Shown here: piece after piece, positions 27,743 to 36,772 of the stretch
How the letters are laid out: every line of letters starts with the position of its first letter
Numbering within the stretch: position 1 is the first letter of the stretch
NCBI RefSeq assembly: GCF_014652435.1
Contig: NZ_BMYU01000012.1
Coordinates: forward strand, 48,011 to 112,010
Direction: 5' to 3'
DNA from: Cognatundibacterium squillarum
GTDB taxonomy: Bacteria; Pseudomonadota; Gammaproteobacteria; Burkholderiales; Burkholderiaceae_D
Length of the DNA: 64,000 nt
The notes under the pieces: generated by a model
What the model saw: only the letters and a program-made list of their open reading frames with translations
Database searches by the model: none
Told to the model about the DNA's origin: nothing
Translations under genes and position numbers: made by a program

Positions 27743-27754
27743 ATAGATCTTAAC

Positions 27755-28363
27755 ATGAGCAACGAAATCCGACCTGCGATTCAGGACACCCGAGAAAGGA
27801 TACTGGCAACCGGTGAATGCCTGATCCTCGGCAAAGGCTTCAGCGCAATGGGCCTGAGTGAGCTGTTGTCGGCCGCAGCCGTCCCCAAGGGATCGTTTTA
27901 TCACTACTTTGCGTCCAAGGAGGCATTTGGCGTTGCCTTGCTGGAACGCTATTTCCGCGACTATCAGCAAAAAACCGCGCTATTGTTTGACACACAGGAC
28001 ATCAGCGCCAAACAGAAATTAGTGTTGTATTTTAATCAATGGCGCAGCCTCGCAGATGTACCGGGCTGCAATAAACTTTGTCTCGGCGTCAAACTTGCCG
28101 CCGAAGTTTCAGACTTGTCAGATGCAATGCGTCAGGCCTTATCAACCGGAATGGCACTACATTGCGATCAGATCGCCGCCGTTATCAGCGATGCTATTCG
28201 GGAAGGCAGCATTGCACCGGTATCCGATCCTGCCGAACTGGCCAGTTTTTTGTATGGCAGCTGGATAGGTGCTTCTATACTGGCCAAAGTCAGACAGGAT
28301 GCCGGCGCACTTCATGCAGCACACCGACAGACCATGCAAGCCTTATTCGGCACCGCTCTGTAA
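27755..28363 (+). CDS. TetR-family repressor, AcuR/NemR-like
   Basis: A 202-residue regulator. The helix-turn-helix is at residues 14-60 (LSELLSAAAVPKGSFYHYFASKEAF, of which VPKGSFYHYF is the recognition helix region), typical of the subgroup that senses electrophiles. Two cysteines in VPGCNKLCLG lie where NemR-type redox-active cysteines occur. No target gene is adjacent on the same strand, so it may act elsewhere. Its 3' end overlaps the convergent histidine kinase gene by 21 bp. Confidence 0.87.
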   Translation: MSNEIRPAIQDTRERILATGECLILGKGFSAMGLSELLSAAAVPKGSFYHYFASKEAFGVALLERYFRDYQQKTALLFDTQDISAKQKLVLYFNQWRSLADVPGCNKLCLGVKLAAEVSDLSDAMRQALSTGMALHCDQIAAVISDAIREGSIAPVSDPAELASFLYGSWIGASILAKVRQDAGALHAAHRQTMQALFGTAL

Positions 28364-29698
28364 GGGTGTACTCACAGTCGTCAGGGGCAGGAACAGACTG
28401 ACACATAAGCCGGATTGCGGACGGTTATGCAAACTGATCCGTCCGCCATGGGCCTCGATAATCTCGCGTGCCAGTGCCAGCCCCAGTCCTGTGCCATGGC
28501 GCTTGGTCGAGTAAAACGGTACCAGTGCATTTTCCATTACAGTGGCGCTCATACCGGGCCCGCTATCCATTACATCGATGCGCCAGCCATCATGCAGACG
28601 CTGCACATGTACCTCGGTTTCACCTTCCGGCGCAGCATCTGCCGCGTTTTTGAGAAGGTTGATCATTGCCTGTTCCATCTGCGCACGGTCAGCCACAAAA
28701 TACTGCCCTGCAAACTTCCCATGCTGAGTAAATGCATACTGACCGGACAGCGCGGCTAAGAACCCGTCCCATGGATGCTGCGCCAGTCGCGGTGCAGGCA
28801 ACTTGGAAAAACTCGCGTAACCCTGAATAAACTGATCCAGATGATTCGCCCGGTCAGCAATTGCACTGAACAATTCCGGCACCCGCTCGGTCTGTCCGCG
28901 CTGCATCATCAGTTTTCCGGAATGCGCCAGCGACCGCATCGGCGCCAGCGAATTATTCAGCTCGTGACTGATCACACGAATCACTTTTTTCCAGGTCTGC
29001 ACTTCCTGCCGCCGTAACTCGGCCGTCAGTTGCCGCAGCATGATCAAACGATGCCGCCGCCCGTTGAGTAAGAACTGGCGTTGCGCAAGATGATAGGTTT
29101 CCTGCTGCTCCTGTGCATCATCTTTACCGGATGTATCGGTGAATAAGCCATCACTCTCCTGCTGCAACGCCGCCACCAGTGCCGGCGACAAGGAGGCTGT
29201 CAGCGTCTGCAGGCTATAACCCTCTAACTGTCGCCCTGCGTTCAGAAAATGCCGCGCAGCCACATTGGCATACAGAATGTTTTCCTGCTCATCTATCAGC
29301 AACATGGCAACCGGTGTATTTTGCAGCATGGTATCCAGCAGTAACTCCCTCTGTGCCAGATGCAAACGCTGATCCCGCAGGCTCGCCGCCAGCCGCTGAT
29401 GTGCGCTGGCCAGCTCGCCTAACTCGTCCTGCCGCGGCCAGTGGATGCCGAAACTGTAGTCGCCATCCTTATAGCAGTACACGGTACCGCTCAGCGCTCT
29501 GAACAACGCCAGAATTTCACGGAACTCACGCTGCAGCCACCAGATTTGCAGTACCGCCAGCACCAGCAGCACAGCAACCATTCCCTGAACCACAGCAGGT
29601 ACGCCAGTTTGTTCAGACAACAGTAATGCTGACAGCGCAATCGCTAACAGCATCAGCAATGGCGCCAGCATCACACGCCGGGTAACCGTAGATTTCAT
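28343..29698 (-). CDS. NtrB/NtrY-type sensor histidine kinase
   Basis: A 451-residue kinase with two membrane spans near the N-terminus (residues 10-50), a HAMP-like linker, a PAS domain (about 110-200), a dimerisation domain with the phospho-acceptor in ISHELNNSLAPM, and an ATPase domain with N box NLLKNAADAA and G boxes DSGPGM and GTGLGLALA. It lies 23 bp behind the sigma-54 regulator gene, its obvious partner, at the end of the ABC-efflux operon. It probably senses an envelope or membrane signal, since almost no periplasmic loop is present. Confidence 0.9.
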   Translation of the reverse strand: MKSTVTRRVMLAPLLMLLAIALSALLLSEQTGVPAVVQGMVAVLLVLAVLQIWWLQREFREILALFRALSGTVYCYKDGDYSFGIHWPRQDELGELASAHQRLAASLRDQRLHLAQRELLLDTMLQNTPVAMLLIDEQENILYANVAARHFLNAGRQLEGYSLQTLTASLSPALVAALQQESDGLFTDTSGKDDAQEQQETYHLAQRQFLLNGRRHRLIMLRQLTAELRRQEVQTWKKVIRVISHELNNSLAPMRSLAHSGKLMMQRGQTERVPELFSAIADRANHLDQFIQGYASFSKLPAPRLAQHPWDGFLAALSGQYAFTQHGKFAGQYFVADRAQMEQAMINLLKNAADAAPEGETEVHVQRLHDGWRIDVMDSGPGMSATVMENALVPFYSTKRHGTGLGLALAREIIEAHGGRISLHNRPQSGLCVSLFLPLTTVSTPLQSGAE

Positions 29699-29721
29699 CG
29701 ACCAGTGAATGATGCGCCTCT

Positions 29722-31065
29722 TTATCCTGAATGACGTTCAATACCAAAACGCTCCATACGCCGGTACAAGGATTGCCGGCTCAATCCCAGCGCAGCAGCA
29801 GCCTGAGCAACCACGCCGCCAGCCTGTACGAGCGCCGCCTCAATACTCGCTTTATCGGGTCCGGCTTCCGTATCTTTCGTGCGCGCAGTGCTGACCGGCA
29901 ATTGCAGATCCTCTTTTCCCAGTACAGTGTGCGGACATAGCAACTGCACCCTTTGCATCAGATTTTTCAGTTCGCGCACATTGCCCGGCCATCCGTACTG
30001 TTCCAGAGCCTGAACTGCATCCGGTTTCAGTTGCCTGTTTGCGCCCAGAAATGCCTGTGCCAGCGGCAGAATATCGTCCGGGCGCTCGCTTAACGCCGGC
30101 ACACTCAGGGGTATCACATTCAGACGGTAATACAGATCTTCACGGAACTGTCCGGCGCGTATCATCGCAGGCAGATCTGCATTGGTTGCACTCAGAATTC
30201 TGACTTTCACGCGCCGCTCTCGGTTCGAGCCCAGACGCTGAAACCCGCCGGTTTCCAGTACCCGTAATAATTTTATCTGCCCGCTCAGAGGCAGATTCCC
30301 GATTTCATCGAGAAACAGCGTACCGCCGTCTGCCGCCTCAAATTTTCCTTCACGCGCTTTTGCAGCACCGGTATAAGAACCGGCCTCCGCACCGAACAAT
30401 TCTGCCTCGATCAGCTCAGCAGGAATCGCACCACAGTTCAGCACCACAAACGGGCCATCCGGCACCGATGAATTACGCTGAATAATCTGCGCAATTTTTT
30501 CCTTGCCTGCGCCGTTCGGGCCAGTGATCAGCACCGGCACATCCGACGTTGCCACCTGACATGCCATTTGCAGCAAGCGCGCCATCGCTGCATCCTGCCA
30601 GATCAGTCCGCACAAATCATAACGTTGCTCCAATGCCTGTTTGTCCTGCAAATCACGGGCCAGTCGCTGACGCAGTGAACGGCCTGCCTGCCCCAGCTCA
30701 ATCAGGTTACGTACGGTCACCATCAGACGCTCATCATCCCACGGCTTGGCCAGATAATCCGCAGCGCCTGCCTTGATCAGGCCTACTGCTGCTTCCAGAT
30801 GCGTCCATGCAGTCAGCAGAATCACCGGCATGTCCGGCCAGGCATCACGGATCCGGTGAAACAGATCAACACCTTCCGCGCCCGAGGTCGTGTCCGCAGA
30901 AAAATTCATATCCTGAATCACCAGATCCACTGTATGTGCCTGCAGTTGTGCCAGACCTTCCTGCGGCGTCGCCGCACTGACGGTCTGCATATCATGCAAT
31001 GACAACAGCACTTCCAGCGCCATCACCACAGCAGGGTTATCATCAATAATTAATACCAGCGGCAT
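29722..31065 (-). CDS. NtrC-family sigma-54-dependent response regulator
   Basis: A 447-residue activator: receiver domain (residues 1-120, phospho-acceptor Asp in LVIQDMNFS), AAA+ domain (about 140-375) and a Fis-type helix-turn-helix (residues 410-445, [17 protein letters not shown]). Walker A is GPNGAGKE instead of GESGTGKE, and the sigma-54 contact loop is GSYTGA instead of GAFTGA; Walker B FLDEIGN and the arginine fingers are intact. It lies 78 bp behind the second permease gene. The candidate sigma-54 promoter at 36151-36166 heads the same operon, so it most likely controls its own operon. Confidence 0.92.
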   Translation of the reverse strand: MPLVLIIDDNPAVVMALEVLLSLHDMQTVSAATPQEGLAQLQAHTVDLVIQDMNFSADTTSGAEGVDLFHRIRDAWPDMPVILLTAWTHLEAAVGLIKAGAADYLAKPWDDERLMVTVRNLIELGQAGRSLRQRLARDLQDKQALEQRYDLCGLIWQDAAMARLLQMACQVATSDVPVLITGPNGAGKEKIAQIIQRNSSVPDGPFVVLNCGAIPAELIEAELFGAEAGSYTGAAKAREGKFEAADGGTLFLDEIGNLPLSGQIKLLRVLETGGFQRLGSNRERRVKVRILSATNADLPAMIRAGQFREDLYYRLNVIPLSVPALSERPDDILPLAQAFLGANRQLKPDAVQALEQYGWPGNVRELKNLMQRVQLLCPHTVLGKEDLQLPVSTARTKDTEAGPDKASIEAALVQAGGVVAQAAAALGLSRQSLYRRMERFGIERHSG

Positions 31066-31143
31066 CCATTTACTCCGGAAACTTCAGAAAAGCCGGCGGC
31101 ACCGGCGCGCACAACATACCACGCCGAAACATGCACGCCAAGT

Positions 31144-32391
31144 TCATACCGTACGTGTTGCCGTTGCCGGTGTAACACAGGCGGCACGCCATGACGGTGC
31201 TGCCGCAGATAACAATCCCAGCAACCAGAACACCAATGGTGTCAGCAACAAATACTGCAGGGGTAAGGCTGCCATCTCAAACGTACGGATCAGTACCTGA
31301 TTCAGTCCCAGCGCCAGCAAAATACCGGCTGCGATGCCTGCTGTGGTGATCATGAAATTTTCCGTCAGAAAATACGCCAGAATATCAATTCGACGGGCGC
31401 CCAGCGCGCGCCGTATACCAATCTGGCGGGTACGCTGACTGACCCACAAACTGCACATACCGATGATGCCGGTCGCGGTCACCAGAAATAATAAACCGCA
31501 TACGGCGATCAGCATCCACGACATACCGTAATCATTCCGGTAGCGGTCGGCGCGAATTTGCGGAACGCTGCGCATATCCACCTTCAGCGGTGTGACAGAT
31601 GCCTTACGCAGCGCCGCTGTCAGATCACGCATCACACGGTCTGCCTGTCCGGCGCGGGCACGGACGGTGTATCCGGAATAGGGATCTTGTGTCGCGCGTA
31701 TCGGCAAGATAAATCCCAGACCATCATCCGGCCCCGCATCCGCATTCGGCGACTGTATAAGATCAACCACGCCGACAATGCGGATACGGTCTGCACCGCT
31801 GCCCCTGCCGTTATAAAAATACTTGCCGACATAACTGCCGTCATTCGGATACAGCCGTTTCGCCAGCGCTCTGGTGACCACACCAACGCCCGGCAAACTG
31901 GTCATGGCTTTGCTGTCGGCTTCCATGACTTCTTCCGGCAAAAAGTCACGGCCTTCTGTCAGTTTCAGTTTCCAGACGCTGATCAGTGACCCCGGTGACA
32001 TAAATGCTGCCGCCGTCACCGTTGCGCTTTCCGGCTCACCGTTTTGTGACAGTGAGTTATACCAGCCGGACTGCGACATCGGCACAGAATTGGTACGCGC
32101 AACGCCTTCCACACCGGGTACTGCCAGCATGGTTTGCTCTTCCTGTTTTTGCATCGCTAGCTGCGCTTCATGCCCGTCAACTTTCTGATTGCTGACATGC
32201 ACGTAAAACACATCCTGTTCATCAGCAATGCCGCTGGGTCTGGCTGCCATACTCAGGCGTTCGCTGATCATCAGCATCGCATTACACAGAATCGCCAGAC
32301 TCAGCGCCACTTGTAAAGCCACCAGTAAAGGACCTGTTTTATGGCGCAGCATTGCAGCCAGCACCGGCCCCGGTTGAAAAAGTCCTGTCAT
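31144..32391 (-). CDS. FtsX/MacB-type ABC transporter permease (second)
   Basis: A 415-residue inner-membrane protein with one N-terminal span, a large periplasmic domain (about 45-270, MacB_PCD type) and three C-terminal spans. The C-terminal region contains TRQIGIRRALGARRIDI, the hallmark loop of FtsX/MacB permeases. It pairs with the permease upstream (7-bp gap) to form a heterodimeric exporter with the ATPase and HlyD adaptor. Confidence 0.88.
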   Translation of the reverse strand: MTGLFQPGPVLAAMLRHKTGPLLVALQVALSLAILCNAMLMISERLSMAARPSGIADEQDVFYVHVSNQKVDGHEAQLAMQKQEEQTMLAVPGVEGVARTNSVPMSQSGWYNSLSQNGEPESATVTAAAFMSPGSLISVWKLKLTEGRDFLPEEVMEADSKAMTSLPGVGVVTRALAKRLYPNDGSYVGKYFYNGRGSGADRIRIVGVVDLIQSPNADAGPDDGLGFILPIRATQDPYSGYTVRARAGQADRVMRDLTAALRKASVTPLKVDMRSVPQIRADRYRNDYGMSWMLIAVCGLLFLVTATGIIGMCSLWVSQRTRQIGIRRALGARRIDILAYFLTENFMITTAGIAAGILLALGLNQVLIRTFEMAALPLQYLLLTPLVFWLLGLLSAAAPSWRAACVTPATATRTV

Positions 32392-32398
32392 CGTATCC

Positions 32399-33712
32399 TC
32401 ACTGAGATTTAAGCTGAATAGCCGGCGTTACTCTGCAGGCACGCCAGGCGGGGAAAACACCGGCACAAATTGCGGCTGATAAAGACATCAGCACCGTCAC
32501 GCCCAGCATGACCCAGTCCATACGGGTCACTGCTTTCAGATATGCTGACTGCGAACCGATCAGATACAACAACAGCAGACTGAGCAACACCCCGCCGATG
32601 GCACCGGCAATCCCCATCACTGCACTCTCGGTTAAGAACTGAAAAAATATTTGTATTTGCGAAGCGCCGAGTGCACGCCGCACGCCCACTTCCGCCGCTC
32701 TGCGTGAAAAACGTGCAAGCAGTAATCCGACGGCATTCACCAGACACAAGAGTAAGAATCCGCTCGCCAGCCATGCTGCCATTTTGTTTTCCGCACCGAC
32801 GATCTTCCGCTCTGTCAGCCATTCGCGGATATTGAAAACCCGGACTACCGCTTTGCGCGGGAAGCGGTCATGCGCTTCCTGCTCCTGCTGATACGCACGC
32901 AGAAACGCTTCCAGTTGTGGCCGGTCCGATGCGTTTTTCAATTCCGCCCAGAACATCAGCCAGGTGCATTCCGATTCCAGCAATGACTTCCAGCTTGCAT
33001 CATTGCGGTTAGAACAGCTCATCCCGCCGGCATGCGGAATTTCATTCTGCATCGCATTCCTGAAAGGAATCACAAAATCTTCATCGTTGGCAAATGCACC
33101 GCTGCGTCCGTTAATCAGATAAAAACGTGGCCGCACATGCCATTCATCCATCACACCCACTACCTGATACGGCCGCCCCCACATCGTGATGCTTTTACCG
33201 AGAGCGGATTCTTTACCGAATAGTTTTGCCGCGAAATTTTTTGAAATCACCACCACCGCAGCACCGCGCTGATCATCCTGCAACGACCATGGCTGTCCGG
33301 CCAGAAACGGAATTTCCAGCATACCGAACCAGTCCAGCGTACCGGCTACCCCCATCCCCGACAAAACACCCAGTTCTTTACGCGGCATTTCCACCGGACT
33401 CTGTACCGCATACATACCGGCTTTACGCATGGCAGGTGCGCGCTCCAGTAATGCCATCAGATCAATGTAACTCATCTGATGATCGACATAAGTATCGCCG
33501 GGCCGGTAACCCTCTGCAGGCGCGTTGTCGAGCACCGTCGTCATCACCCGGTCGCTCTTAAACGGTAACGGGTCTGCCGACATCAGATGCAGAATCGTCA
33601 GCGCGGCGATGCTGACTGCAACGCCCACCGACAGGATCAGCACTGTCAGACCGGTCAGCCAGCGATGGCGGCGTAAGGCACGTAAGCCCAGCCAGAAATA
33701 ATATTGCAACAT
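32399..33712 (-). CDS. FtsX/MacB-type ABC transporter permease (first)
   Basis: A 437-residue permease of the same layout as its neighbour: N-terminal span (LRRHRWLTGLTVLILSVGVA), periplasmic domain, and three C-terminal spans preceded by RAAEVGVRRALGASQIQI. The ATG at 33712 with GGAGG six bases upstream is the better start; a GTG at 33727 is also in frame. It follows the ATPase stop by 11 bp. Confidence 0.88.
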   Translation of the reverse strand: MLQYYFWLGLRALRRHRWLTGLTVLILSVGVAVSIAALTILHLMSADPLPFKSDRVMTTVLDNAPAEGYRPGDTYVDHQMSYIDLMALLERAPAMRKAGMYAVQSPVEMPRKELGVLSGMGVAGTLDWFGMLEIPFLAGQPWSLQDDQRGAAVVVISKNFAAKLFGKESALGKSITMWGRPYQVVGVMDEWHVRPRFYLINGRSGAFANDEDFVIPFRNAMQNEIPHAGGMSCSNRNDASWKSLLESECTWLMFWAELKNASDRPQLEAFLRAYQQEQEAHDRFPRKAVVRVFNIREWLTERKIVGAENKMAAWLASGFLLLCLVNAVGLLLARFSRRAAEVGVRRALGASQIQIFFQFLTESAVMGIAGAIGGVLLSLLLLYLIGSQSAYLKAVTRMDWVMLGVTVLMSLSAAICAGVFPAWRACRVTPAIQLKSQ

Positions 33713-33723
33713 GCTGCCTCCGT

Positions 33724-34425
33724 TCACAAAGCTGCCTGACGCAGACTAGGCACCGGTTTCACCAGATCAGCGACCTGCCCGTCAATGATGTGTACATTGC
33801 GCTGCGCACGCACCGCCAGCTCAGGATCATGCGTCACCATCAGTATCGTGGTGCCGGCCTGATTAATCTGTTCCAGCAACTCCATCACACCACGCGCCAT
33901 TTGCGTATCCAGATTACCGGTCGGTTCATCGGCCAGTAACAGGCGCGGACTACCCGCCAGTGCGCGCGCAATTGCCACCCGCTGTTGCTGACCACCGGAG
34001 AGTTCAGACGGATAATGTTTGCGACGCGAAATCAGCCCGACTTTCTCCAGCGCAGACTCAATCCGTTCACGCCGCTCTGCCGCGCTGAAACCACGATAGC
34101 GCAAGGGCACATCGACGTTGTCTGCCAGATTCAGATCCGGAATCAGATTAAATCCCTGAAAAATAAAACCCAGTTTTTCATTCCGCAAGCGGGTACGCTG
34201 CGTATCATTCAGGCCCTGCACCTGCACACCATCCAGCTGATACTGACCGGAACTGAAATCTTCCAGCAATCCGGCAATATTCAGGAAGGTGGTTTTGCCG
34301 GACCCCGAAGGCCCCGTCACTGTCACAAATTCACCCTCTTTCACTTCCATATCCAGCCCGCGCAAAGCATGGGTTTCCACCAAATGCGTGCGGTATACCT
34401 TGCATAAATTTTTCATGACCAGCAT
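33724..34425 (-). CDS. ABC transporter ATP-binding protein, LolD/MacB type
   Basis: A 233-residue ATPase with Walker A GPSGSGKTT, signature LSGGQQQRVAIARAL, Walker B LLLADEPTGNLD and the switch His in MVTHD. It belongs to the MacB/LolD branch, which works mechanically on periplasmic substrates together with FtsX-type permeases. The ATG at 34425 begins the canonical MLVMKNLCKVYRT; an upstream frame to 34512 overlaps the HlyD gene. It lies between the adaptor and the permeases. Confidence 0.92.
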   Translation of the reverse strand: MLVMKNLCKVYRTHLVETHALRGLDMEVKEGEFVTVTGPSGSGKTTFLNIAGLLEDFSSGQYQLDGVQVQGLNDTQRTRLRNEKLGFIFQGFNLIPDLNLADNVDVPLRYRGFSAAERRERIESALEKVGLISRRKHYPSELSGGQQQRVAIARALAGSPRLLLADEPTGNLDTQMARGVMELLEQINQAGTTILMVTHDPELAVRAQRNVHIIDGQVADLVKPVPSLRQAAL

Positions 34426-34462
34426 CTGAATTCCTTTCTTGATATTTGATTCTGCACTGAAA

Positions 34463-35743
34463 TCAGTGCTGATTAACCTGCACACGGGTGTAATCGGCAA
34501 AGCGCTCTGCACCCGAAATCACAACCTGTTCACCTTCACGTAAGCCACTGACAATTTCCACTGCAGACAGGCTGGTTGCGCCGGTACGCACCGGTTTGCG
34601 AACGGCCTGACCATCCTGCAATACCCATGCAGTCTGGCCACCATCCAGCTCCAGAAAAGAACCCCGGCTCAGCATCAGCACATTCGGGCGGGATTCCAGT
34701 AACAAACGGGCACTGATACGCTGACTCTGGCGCAAACCGGCAGGCATACTGCCGCTGAAACGCGCTCTCGCAACCACCTGATTTCTGACCACTTCCGGCG
34801 ATAAAGCACTCAGTGAGGCGCTGACCTTGCTGCCATTCACTGTCAGTTCCACCGGCATACCGACACTCAGTTCCGACACATAGGATTCCGGAATTTCCAG
34901 CTCAGTTTCCAGTTCAGACAAATCCACCAGTGTCATCAGCGCGGTATTCGCGGCAACCACTGTGCGGTCTGCCACTGCCAGTGTGCCGACCACGCCGGAG
35001 ACCGGTGCGCGCAAACGCAGTGCATCCACCCGACGCTGCAGATTGTCACGTACCAGTTGCTGCTGTTGCAGCTGCGCCTGTTTGCTGCGCAGGGTTTGCA
35101 CCACTTCCTCGTTTTCCAGCTCTGTCGCCTGACGCGCATGACGCGCACGAATCGCCGCACTGTCCATCGCATCGCGGGCCCGCTGAAATTCATTCTTTTG
35201 CACCACACCGGCAACACCGGCCTGTTCAATACGCTGATACGCGCGCTCTGCCGTCAGTCTTTCGATTTCCGCAGTATCTGCATCACGTTGTGCCAGCAGC
35301 TTTTGCTTGCGTGCCAGAATTTTCTGTTTCTCAATATCCGCTTCTAATTGCTGCAGACTGGCTTCTTCGCGCCGCAGTTCTGACATCAGATCCGGCGAAT
35401 CCAGTTCCGCCACCACATCACCGGCACGCACCGCGTCACCGGCTTTGACTTTAAAACGCACGGTCGCGCTGGTGGTGGAATACAGCGCCGGACTGTTCGC
35501 TGCAACCAGCTTGCCATTCACCACGATATCGCGCACCAGGGTGCCGCGTGTCACGGTCGCAATCCCCAGACTGTCGCGCGACACGGCGATGGTACGCGCT
35601 GACCATTTCTGCACCACAAACCCGGCACCAGCCAGAGCAGCGATCAGCGCCGTTGCTGCCAGCCACATCCGTTTTTGCTGCCACCACGGCTGCGCGCTCA
35701 GCACCGTATCCTGCGCGGAAGTATCACGTATTGAATTCATCAT
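34463..35743 (-). CDS. HlyD/MacA-type periplasmic adaptor protein
   Basis: A 426-residue membrane-fusion protein. It has one membrane anchor (residues about 28-48), a biotinyl-lipoyl-like half motif (KAGDAVRAGDVVAELDSP), a long coiled-coil hairpin rich in Leu, Gln and Glu (about 110-230), and the returning lipoyl half plus beta-barrel. It bridges the ABC permeases to an outer-membrane channel, probably TolC, which is not encoded here. Its start overlaps the end of the 131-residue gene by 20 bp. Confidence 0.88.
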   Translation of the reverse strand: MMNSIRDTSAQDTVLSAQPWWQQKRMWLAATALIAALAGAGFVVQKWSARTIAVSRDSLGIATVTRGTLVRDIVVNGKLVAANSPALYSTTSATVRFKVKAGDAVRAGDVVAELDSPDLMSELRREEASLQQLEADIEKQKILARKQKLLAQRDADTAEIERLTAERAYQRIEQAGVAGVVQKNEFQRARDAMDSAAIRARHARQATELENEEVVQTLRSKQAQLQQQQLVRDNLQRRVDALRLRAPVSGVVGTLAVADRTVVAANTALMTLVDLSELETELEIPESYVSELSVGMPVELTVNGSKVSASLSALSPEVVRNQVVARARFSGSMPAGLRQSQRISARLLLESRPNVLMLSRGSFLELDGGQTAWVLQDGQAVRKPVRTGATSLSAVEIVSGLREGEQVVISGAERFADYTRVQVNQH

Positions 35744-36119
35744 CTTGTTTTGTCGTTTGGTTTTCGGTCAGGAGAGAAGGAAAGTATGCAGACCATGCCG
35801 GCATCTGGCTGTGCAGGCCGGGTGAGGCGAACGCCCAGACTCCGGTGCGCAGGTAGCGCAATTGCAGGCTGGAGGTTTCCCAGCAGGCTTCGATGCGGTA
35901 ACTCTGTGGATGAATATCGACCTGCACACCAGCCGGCGTACACGGATGCCGGATACTGTCTGATGCCAGCGTGCGCAGGCTGATCACGCTGCAGGAATCT
36001 GCGCCGGTCAGCAGCATCAGTGCGCACAGCAATACCGCCGCACTCAGCAAGGCAGCAGTGGCGAGCTGGCGGCATTGCTGCCAGAACAGTGAAACAGAAA
36101 AATCGGATGGCGCAGACAT
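35724..36119 (-). CDS. Small membrane protein heading the sigma-54 efflux operon
   Basis: A 131-residue protein with one hydrophobic segment (about residues 18-40, LATAALLSAAVLLCALMLLT) and a short extracytoplasmic domain with three cysteines. The ATG has GGAGA at a proper distance, and the start is 32 bp downstream of the sigma-54 promoter candidate, so it is the first gene of the operon. No known family is recognised. Location and topology suggest an accessory subunit or signal-sensing partner of the exporter or kinase. Confidence 0.6.
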   Translation of the reverse strand: MSAPSDFSVSLFWQQCRQLATAALLSAAVLLCALMLLTGADSCSVISLRTLASDSIRHPCTPAGVQVDIHPQSYRIEACWETSSLQLRYLRTGVWAFASPGLHSQMPAWSAYFPSLLTENQTTKQDDEFNT

Positions 36120-36150
36120 AAGGTTCTCCGGTCAGTTGTATCCTGACTAT

Positions 36151-36166
36151 CGCGAAAACCGTGCCA
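36151..36166 (-). promoter_or_regulatory. Candidate sigma-54 (-24/-12) promoter
   Basis: On the minus strand TGGCACGGTTTTCGCG matches TGGCACG-N4-TTGCW at every position but one in the -12 box (TCGC for TTGC), with the GG and GC pairs at the exact spacing. It precedes the 131-residue gene and the whole efflux operon, which encodes its own NtrC-type activator. Confidence 0.75.
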
Positions 36167-36227
36167 GCTTTTGAAAATTCTTAAGTCACTGATTTGAAAA
36201 GGAATTTATTTTTGACACGGGCGGACT

Positions 36228-36704
36228 TCAGTGTCCGCAGCCGGACACCGGACAGTCCGGACGCTCTGGCGGACAGGTGGACGCGGACAATTCACCGGCC
36301 AGTGCGGCAATAATCGGGCAGGCGGTATCGCCGCTGCTGTGTGCGCAAGCCTGTATCAGACCGGACAGCATACTTTCCATCTTTTGCAGATCATGGATTT
36401 TCGCCTGCACCTGCGCCAGCCGCTCCGCCGCCAGACTACGGATCGCCACCCTTTCTCCGCCCTGCTCTAACTGCAGTAAATGGCCGACTTCATCCAGACT
36501 GAAACCCAGCTCCTGTGCACGGCGGATAAAGCGGATACGGTCAGCCAGCGTTGCCGGATAATGGCGAAAACCCTGCGCATTGTCCGGCACCGGCAGCAAA
36601 CCACGCCGCTGGTAATAGCGTATGGTTTCCACGCCAACGCCAGCGGCAGCCGCCAGTTTGCCGATGGTGAACTGCGGGCTGCTGTCATTTTTGTGCTGTG
36701 TCAT
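36228..36704 (-). CDS. MerR-family metal regulator
   Basis: A 158-residue regulator with the DNA-binding domain FTIGKLAAAAGVGVETIRYY after a 10-residue leader. The C-terminal metal loop reads QACAHSSGDTACPII, with cysteines eight residues apart as Cys117 and Cys126 of Tn501 MerR. The third mercury ligand, Cys82, is replaced by Arg in the matching segment (LEQGGERVAIRSLA), so classical three-coordinate Hg binding is not possible; CueR also lacks this cysteine and senses Cu+/Ag+/Au+. A Cys-rich tail (CPPERPDCPVSGCGH) may add metal ligands. It is divergent from the copA-type gene and should activate it. Confidence 0.87.
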   Translation of the reverse strand: MTQHKNDSSPQFTIGKLAAAAGVGVETIRYYQRRGLLPVPDNAQGFRHYPATLADRIRFIRRAQELGFSLDEVGHLLQLEQGGERVAIRSLAAERLAQVQAKIHDLQKMESMLSGLIQACAHSSGDTACPIIAALAGELSASTCPPERPDCPVSGCGH

Positions 36705-36714
36705 ACAAATCTCC

Positions 36715-36746
36715 TTGACTCCGTACTCAGGTACAGAGTCTATGAT
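36715..36746 (+). promoter_or_regulatory. MerR-type promoter and operator of the copper ATPase gene
   Basis: TTGACT (36715-36720) and TATGAT (36741-36746) are 20 bp apart. The spacer dyad ACTCCGTAC-TCAG-GTACAGAGT (36718-36739) differs from perfect symmetry at one position and closely resembles the Tn501 mer operator. Confidence 0.8.
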
Positions 36747-36772
36747 ACGGTCAAACGTCTATGGAGGTCACG

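Noticed and set aside
36170..36200. Direct repeat TTTGAAAA, twice, 23 bp apart, as a possible NtrC enhancer site
   Set aside because: It lies directly against the -24 box, too near for an enhancer, and is a simple A/T word that occurs by chance.
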